From NCBI GenBank assembly GCA_003142595.1, contig PLMU01000013.1, positions 102,795 through 166,794 on the forward strand: DNA of 64,000 nucleotides, in the 5' to 3' direction. The DNA comes from Phycisphaerales bacterium (GTDB taxonomy: Bacteria > Planctomycetota > Phycisphaerae > Sedimentisphaerales > UBA12454). The notes below the pieces were generated by a model that made no database searches, was not told where the DNA came from, and saw only the letters and a list, made by a program, of their open reading frames with translations. Positions 59,010-64,000 of this stretch are shown here, in pieces (the stretch's first letter is position 1; each line of letters starts with the position of its first letter). Position numbers and translations under genes: made by a program.

Positions 59010-59086
59010 TCGCCATTTATAAACTAATCGCTTTTTTCACATAACCGAATATAATATATTCTCTAATTTAAGAAAGAAACCCGATT

Positions 59087-60445
59087 GTGTCTATAGTAAA
59101 CAAAAATGAACAAAAATCCCGCTCTGTGGGTTTTATCGCGATGGGCTGTCCGAAAAATGTTGTCGATTCGGAAAAAATGCTTGCACTTATTGCCGAGGCA
59201 GGCTTTGTTATCGATATGGACAGCGATAACGCAGATGTCGTTGTAATCAACACCTGCGGCTTTATAAAGCCGGCAATTGACGAGGCAACTGAAGTTATAA
59301 ACCAGACTCTTGCAAAAAAACGTAAAGGAAAAATCAAAAAAATCGTCGTCGCAGGATGTCTGCCCCAGAGATTAAAAGAAAAATTCCTTGAGCACTTTCC
59401 AAAAATAGACGCTGTCGTCTGTCTGGGCGCAAGAGACAACATAGTAAATGTGATTGAAAATCTTTTCAGCGAAAATCCCGCGAAATTTTACGCCAGCCCT
59501 GCCGACTGGGTAAATACAATTCAAAAAGATACTGACAGGCTGCTGATAACACCTTCGCATTGGTCGTATCTGAGAATAAGCGAAGGATGCGACAGGTCCT
59601 GCTCGTTTTGCACAATCCCGGCAATAAAAGGCAAATTCAGAAGCAAACCGCTGGACGACATTGTCGCGGAAGCAAATCAGCTTGCCGATGCGGGCGTTGT
59701 GGAATTATCAATTATCGCTCAGGACAGCGCCAACTGGGGGCGAGACCTCGATGAAAAAAACGGTCTTGTAAAAATCATCAATGAACTTGAAAAAATCGAC
59801 AAGCTCAAATGGATTCGGCCGATGTATCTCAATCCTTCCGGCATAACAGATGAACTCATCGAGGCAATCGCAAAAAATAAAAAAGTTGTCCATTATATTG
59901 ATATGCCGATTCAGCATATTAATAACGAAATTCTAAATGCAATGCACCGGCCTGATACGAAAGAGAAAATAACCGCTCTAATTGAAAATATTCGAAAAAT
60001 AATTCCTAACGTTGTTCTTAGAACAACTGTAATTGTCGGTTTTCCCGGCGAAACAGACCAGCAATTCAAAGAGCTTTTGGATTTTGTCAAGCAGGTTCGT
60101 TTCGACGCTTTGGGCTGCTTTGCTTTCTGGCCTGAAGAAGGCACAAAGGCCGCCCAGTTGTCCGGCCGGATTCCACAGAAAATCAAAGAAGAAAGAAGCG
60201 ATTCGATTATGCTCGCCCAGCAGCAGATAGCTTTCGAGAAAAATCAATCCCGCAAAGGCCAGATTATCGAATGTCTTATTGACGAAAACCAGCCCGGCCA
60301 GCCCGCCATTGGCAGATACTACGGCCAAGCCCCCCATATTGACAGCATTTGCCTTATTGACAACTGCACCGACCCGCCCGGCAGTTTTATAAAGGCCAAA
60401 ATAACAGACTTCAAAGACTACGATTTGCTCGCAGAAAAGATTTGA
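59087..60445 (+). CDS. rimO: ribosomal protein uS12 methylthiotransferase RimO
   Basis: 452 residues from GTG. N-terminal MTTase domain (GCPKNVVDSEKMLALIAEAG, VVVINTCGFIKPAIDEATE), then the radical-SAM cluster motif CDRSCSFCTIPAIKGKFRS, VELSIIAQDSANWGRD, and a C-terminal TRAM domain. It adds a methylthio group to Asp of uS12; MiaB differs by its CNNYCTFC-type motif and by lacking the CGFI segment. The enzyme holds two [4Fe-4S] clusters. It is followed by pgsA 39 bases downstream. Confidence 0.95.
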   Translation: MSIVNKNEQKSRSVGFIAMGCPKNVVDSEKMLALIAEAGFVIDMDSDNADVVVINTCGFIKPAIDEATEVINQTLAKKRKGKIKKIVVAGCLPQRLKEKFLEHFPKIDAVVCLGARDNIVNVIENLFSENPAKFYASPADWVNTIQKDTDRLLITPSHWSYLRISEGCDRSCSFCTIPAIKGKFRSKPLDDIVAEANQLADAGVVELSIIAQDSANWGRDLDEKNGLVKIINELEKIDKLKWIRPMYLNPSGITDELIEAIAKNKKVVHYIDMPIQHINNEILNAMHRPDTKEKITALIENIRKIIPNVVLRTTVIVGFPGETDQQFKELLDFVKQVRFDALGCFAFWPEEGTKAAQLSGRIPQKIKEERSDSIMLAQQQIAFEKNQSRKGQIIECLIDENQPGQPAIGRYYGQAPHIDSICLIDNCTDPPGSFIKAKITDFKDYDLLAEKI

Positions 60446-60484
60446 TTTTTAACTCTATATTCTATATTCTACCTTTTATATCCT

Positions 60485-61105
60485 ATGTGGAAGCAGATAC
60501 CAAACATCCTGACCGGCGGCAGACTTGTGCTTGCGGTGATTTTTCTGGTGATGATTTTTCTTGAGCCAGGCTTGGCGGCCAATCGTGACACATCATTTTA
60601 TCTTGATGTCGCTTTTGTAATTTTTCTTATCGCCGGTCTTACCGATATAATCGACGGACCAATTGCCAGAAAACTTAATGTAACAAGCAAATTCGGCAGA
60701 ATGGTTGACCCCCTTGCCGACAAAGTTCTAATATGCGGCGCTTTCATCGTTTTTGCTCTTATTGGCCAGCCGAAGCTTTTTAATTTAACTAAATTTCAGC
60801 TTGCCATAATCCAATGGGGTTTTGCGGCAATAATAATCGCAAGAGAAACCTTAGTTACAATTCTGCGGCACTGGAGTGAATCGAGAGGCATTAAATTCCC
60901 CGCCACTTTATCCGGCAAAATTAAGATGTTCGTCCAGGCTTTTGCCGTTGGAACGGTCCTTGTAAAAATGGCCCATGTCCAGACACCTGCCTGGGGTTAT
61001 TGGTTTACAACTATTACTTACCTGATTACGATTTCTATTACTGTTATCAGCGGTTTTATGAGCCTCAAAAAGATTAAAATACGGCCTGATTCTCCACTTT
61101 TGTAG
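60485..61105 (+). CDS. pgsA: CDP-diacylglycerol-glycerol-3-phosphate phosphatidyltransferase
   Basis: 206 residues. PNILTGGRLVLAVIFLVMIF at the N-terminus and the CDP-alcohol phosphotransferase motif DIIDGPIARKLNVTSKFG with RMVDPLADK following give the complete catalytic aspartate set. Four to five further membrane helices follow. It commits CDP-diacylglycerol to phosphatidylglycerol on the cytoplasmic membrane. The rimO-pgsA order is shared with several bacteria. Confidence 0.93.
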   Translation: MWKQIPNILTGGRLVLAVIFLVMIFLEPGLAANRDTSFYLDVAFVIFLIAGLTDIIDGPIARKLNVTSKFGRMVDPLADKVLICGAFIVFALIGQPKLFNLTKFQLAIIQWGFAAIIIARETLVTILRHWSESRGIKFPATLSGKIKMFVQAFAVGTVLVKMAHVQTPAWGYWFTTITYLITISITVISGFMSLKKIKIRPDSPLL

Positions 61106-61120
61106 ACATACTTTTAATCA

Positions 61121-61149
61121 TTGACAGCCGTTTTGCCTATCCTTATACT
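61121..61149 (+). promoter_or_regulatory. sigma-70 type promoter of ppdK
   Basis: Perfect TTGACA (61121-61126) and TATACT (61144-61149) with 17-base spacing, about 80 bases before the ppdK ATG. The leader has AGGAG eight bases before the start. Confidence 0.8.
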
Positions 61150-61233
61150 TATGCGCCTCAATTTGTTTCTACAGTATAATTTGTTTAACAGCCTTTATAG
61201 GGCTACTTCAATTATTTTAGGAGATTTAAAGAA

Positions 61234-63954
61234 ATGGCTAAAAGTATGAAAATGGTTTACTTTTTCGGCGGCGGTAAAGCCGAAGGTAACGCAAAGATGA
61301 AGGAACTCCTCGGCGGCAAGGGAGCTAATCTTGCCGAAATGGCAAGCCTCGGTGTGCCGGTCCCGCCGGGCTTTACTATCACTACTGAAGTCTGCACTTA
61401 TTTTTATAAAAATAAAAAGAAGTATCCGACAACTCTAAAAGCTGACGTGGAAAAAGCTCTCGCAAGAGTCGAGCAGATAATGGGCAAAAAATTCGGCGGA
61501 ACAACAAACCCATTGCTTGTTTCCGTTCGCAGCGGCGCTAGAAGCAGTATGCCCGGAATGATGGAGACCGTTCTCAATGTCGGTCTTACCGAAAAAACAA
61601 TCCCAGGTCTGGTCGCTCTCAGCGGCGATGAAAGATTTGTCTACGACGCCTATCGCAGATTGCTGATGATGTATAGCGACGTCGTTATGGAAAAGGCCGC
61701 CGGTATTGAGCCTGCCGATGATATGGGCATCCGCAAACAGCTCGACAGAATTATGGACCAGCTCAAAAAACAGAAAGGCTACAAAACCGACACCGAAATG
61801 ACGACCGAAGATTTGAAAGGTCTCTGCACAAAATTCAAGGCAACAATTAAAGAAGTTCTCGGCAAGGAATTCCCGGACGACGCCAACAAGCAGCTTTGGG
61901 GCGGTATCGATGCTGTGTTCTCATCGTGGAACGGCAAAAGAGCCATCTCATACAGAAGAATTGAAGGCATTCCAGACGAATGGGGTACTGCAGTTAACGT
62001 TCAGTCGATGGTTTTCGGTAATTTAGGCGAAACAAGCGCAACAGGCGTTGCTTTCACCAGAAACCCAGGCAACGGCGAAAATAAATTCTACGGCGAATAT
62101 CTCGTCAACGCACAGGGCGAAGACGTCGTCGCAGGTACAAGGACTCCGGGACCTGTAAACGAATCTTCAAAGAGCGAACACAATAAAACAGAAGTATCGC
62201 TCGAAAAGAAAATGCCGAAAGCCTACAAGGAATTGAACGCGATTCAGCAAAAGCTCGAAAAGCATTATCGTGATATGCTCGATATCGAGTTCACAATCGA
62301 AAACAACAGGCTCTTTATGCTCCAGTGCCGAGTCGGAAAACGTAACGGCCCTGCCGCTGTCCAGATGGCTGTTGATATGCTGAAAGAAAAACTCATCACA
62401 AAGGAAATGGCTGTTATGCGTGTTACGCCTTCTCAGCTTGATGAGCTTCTGCATCCGATTATCGACCCGGTTGCTGAAAAAACACACAAAGCACTTGCAA
62501 AAGGTCTGCCTGCAGGTCCGGGCGGCGCATGCGGCCAAATCGTTTTCAATGCTGTCGATGCAGTCGAATGGAAAAAACAGGGCAAGAACGTTATTCTCGT
62601 CCGTGAAGAAACAAATCCGGAAGACGTCGAAGGTATGCGTGCCGCACAGGCCATCTTGACCGCTCGCGGCGGTATGACAAGTCACGCCGCTCTGGTTGCT
62701 CGCGGCTGGGGCAAGTGCTGTATCGTCGGCTGCGGTGCGATAGAAGTCGATTACGCCAAAAAGCAGCTTCACGTCGCAGGCAAGGTTATGAACGAAGGCG
62801 ACTGGATTACGCTCAACGGAACGAAGGGTGTGTTCTATGAAGGTCAATTAACGATGATGGACGCATCGAAGGAAAATAAGGCATTCAATGACTTTTTGAA
62901 AATTTGCGATTCGGTCAGAACGCTTGGTATTCGCACCAATGCCGAAACGCCCGCTGACGCCGCCAATGCAAGACAGTTCGGCGCAGAAGGCATCGGTCTT
63001 TTCAGAACAGAACATATGTTCTACGGTAAAGGCGCAGACCAGCCGTTGTTCCTGCTTCGCAAAATGATTATGAGCAATACCCTTGCCGAGAGGCAAAAAG
63101 CTCTCGATGAGCTTTATCCTTTCGTTAAGAAAGATATAAAAGGAACACTCGAAGCGATGGACGGCCTGCCGGTAGTAATAAGGCTGCTTGACCCGCCGCT
63201 GCATGAATTTGTTCCACAGGACGCCGCCAAACGCGCAGCCCTCGCAAAAGACCTTAACATCAACGCTGATGAGTTTAACAAGCGTGCCGATTCTCTGCAC
63301 GAATCGAACCCGATGATGGGACACCGCGGCGTAAGGCTCGGCATCACTTATCCGGAAGTAAGCAGAATGCAGATAAAGGCTATTTTCGAATCTGCCGCTG
63401 AATTGCTAAAGGACGGAAAGAAACCGTATCCGGAAATTATGATTCCGGTCGTCTGTGATGTAAAGGAAATCGAATTCCAGCAGCAGATTATTAATGAAGT
63501 TTACGCCGAAGTCTGCAAAAAGACCGGCGTCAAAAAGATTCGCTATATGTTCGGCACAATGATTGAGATTCCAAGAGCCGCTCTTGTCGCAGGTGAAATC
63601 GCAAAAGTCGCTGAATTTTTCTCTTACGGCACAAACGACCTGACACAGATGACTTTCGGCTTCTCGCGTGACGATATCGGCGGTTTCGTGCCGGATTACA
63701 TCAGCAAAAAGATTCTGCCCGGCGACCCGTTCCAGAGTATCGACCAAATTGGCGTCGGCGAACTGATTAAAATCGGTATCGAACGCGGCAGAAAAACCCG
63801 CAAGAACCTCGAAGTCGGAATTTGCGGCGAACACGGCGGCGAACCGGCAAGTATTGAATTTTGCCATAAAGTTGGTATGAATTATGTATCATGCTCGCCA
63901 TTCAGGGTGCCGATTGCAAGACTCGCAGCGGCCCAAGCAGCAGTTAAAAATTAA
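61234..63954 (+). CDS. ppdK: pyruvate, phosphate dikinase
   Basis: 906 residues, within the usual 870-910. The N-terminal ATP-grasp domain (GGKGANLAEMASLGVPVPPG, SVRSGARSSMPGMMETVLN), the central phosphohistidine domain (ARGGMTSHAALVARGWGKCC) and the C-terminal barrel (RTEHMFYGKG, GTMIEIPRAALVAGEI, YGTNDLTQMTFGFSRDD, GICGEHGGEPASIEFCHKVG) are complete. It interconverts pyruvate, ATP and phosphate with PEP, AMP and pyrophosphate, in the pyrophosphate-linked glycolysis of many anaerobes or in gluconeogenesis. It is monocistronic with its own promoter and terminator. Confidence 0.97.
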   Translation: MAKSMKMVYFFGGGKAEGNAKMKELLGGKGANLAEMASLGVPVPPGFTITTEVCTYFYKNKKKYPTTLKADVEKALARVEQIMGKKFGGTTNPLLVSVRSGARSSMPGMMETVLNVGLTEKTIPGLVALSGDERFVYDAYRRLLMMYSDVVMEKAAGIEPADDMGIRKQLDRIMDQLKKQKGYKTDTEMTTEDLKGLCTKFKATIKEVLGKEFPDDANKQLWGGIDAVFSSWNGKRAISYRRIEGIPDEWGTAVNVQSMVFGNLGETSATGVAFTRNPGNGENKFYGEYLVNAQGEDVVAGTRTPGPVNESSKSEHNKTEVSLEKKMPKAYKELNAIQQKLEKHYRDMLDIEFTIENNRLFMLQCRVGKRNGPAAVQMAVDMLKEKLITKEMAVMRVTPSQLDELLHPIIDPVAEKTHKALAKGLPAGPGGACGQIVFNAVDAVEWKKQGKNVILVREETNPEDVEGMRAAQAILTARGGMTSHAALVARGWGKCCIVGCGAIEVDYAKKQLHVAGKVMNEGDWITLNGTKGVFYEGQLTMMDASKENKAFNDFLKICDSVRTLGIRTNAETPADAANARQFGAEGIGLFRTEHMFYGKGADQPLFLLRKMIMSNTLAERQKALDELYPFVKKDIKGTLEAMDGLPVVIRLLDPPLHEFVPQDAAKRAALAKDLNINADEFNKRADSLHESNPMMGHRGVRLGITYPEVSRMQIKAIFESAAELLKDGKKPYPEIMIPVVCDVKEIEFQQQIINEVYAEVCKKTGVKKIRYMFGTMIEIPRAALVAGEIAKVAEFFSYGTNDLTQMTFGFSRDDIGGFVPDYISKKILPGDPFQSIDQIGVGELIKIGIERGRKTRKNLEVGICGEHGGEPASIEFCHKVGMNYVSCSPFRVPIARLAAAQAAVKN

Positions 63955-63961
63955 TATTGAC

Positions 63962-63992
63962 CTCTAACCCCTGGCTTTGCCGGGGGTTAGAG
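63962..63992 (+). terminator. hairpin terminator after ppdK
   Basis: CTCTAACCCC (63962-63971) and GGGGTTAGAG (63983-63992) with GGC/GCC continuing the stem around a short TTT loop, seven bases past the stop. No T run is visible after it before the window ends. Confidence 0.65.
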
Positions 63993-64000
63993 CTTAACGG

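Overview
The window looks like a chromosome segment from an uncultured or little-studied member of the Planctomycetota, most likely class Phycisphaerae (Sedimentisphaerales-like). That is inferred from gene content, not from a marker tree: six pseudopilins rich in Asp-Pro-Asn motifs, two of which end in an SAGPDGIYGTKDD-type motif; a planctomycete-style tyrosine integrase with a HYAQVT active-site segment; a DUF711/PFL protein; an McsA-McsB pair; and fused glycosyltransferases. Base composition is intermediate, with clearly AT-richer accessory stretches.

Layout. Bases 1-10.8 kb are the end of a cell-surface polysaccharide locus: an RfbB-type sugar-nucleotide dehydratase, five further glycosyltransferase or glycosyltransferase-fusion genes, a methyltransferase and an MsbA-like ABC exporter carrying an unusual PDZ-like insert. 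Bases 10.9-15.6 kb hold a DUF711 gene, a RAYT transposase sitting in a cluster of REP palindromes, a nuclease-like DUF5655 gene and a hairpin-rich gene-free stretch. Bases 15.6-20.8 kb are plus-strand housekeeping genes (NifU-like, glycosyltransferase, class II aldolase, coaD, a PTPS/QueD-like gene, mcsA-mcsB, cold-shock protein). Bases 20.9-35.0 kb are one minus-strand type II secretion/type IV pilus locus: two GspE/PilB ATPases, PilT, GspF, six pseudopilins and GspK. Bases 35.1-42.4 kb are metabolic and translation genes (cinA, a zinc alcohol dehydrogenase, ychF, a fumarase beta subunit, a siroheme dehydrogenase, a U32 peptidase, rplU, a PilZ-like gene).

A 7.9-kb integrative element lies between 42,812 and 50,733 in the 3' end of a tRNA-Lys(CUU) gene. 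It is bounded by an exact 23-bp direct repeat and carries an integrase, small DNA-binding proteins, a wHTH protein and a single-chain Eco57I-like restriction-modification enzyme. Its attachment core lies inside the integrase reading frame. In the integrated state the last 69 codons of the integrase are left at the far end of the element (50,710 to 50,501), still open, in frame and two bases upstream of the next gene. A 22-bp repeat flanks the core on both sides, and a run of eight 10-bp-period paired repeats precedes the restriction-modification gene. These are the main candidates for something not described before.

Beyond the element come a possible small RNA with CCUCCUCC hairpin loops (about 50.86-51.08 kb), a P-loop kinase-like gene, an AT-rich cassette of three unrecognised genes (52.2-54.6 kb), and then core genes again: groES-groEL preceded by a degenerate receiver-domain gene, an isochorismatase-fold protein lacking its nucleophile, trmB, rimO, pgsA and ppdK. 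Limits: everything was read by eye without similarity searches or folding programs. Family calls rest on recognised motifs; the structure, RNA and site calls are proposals.
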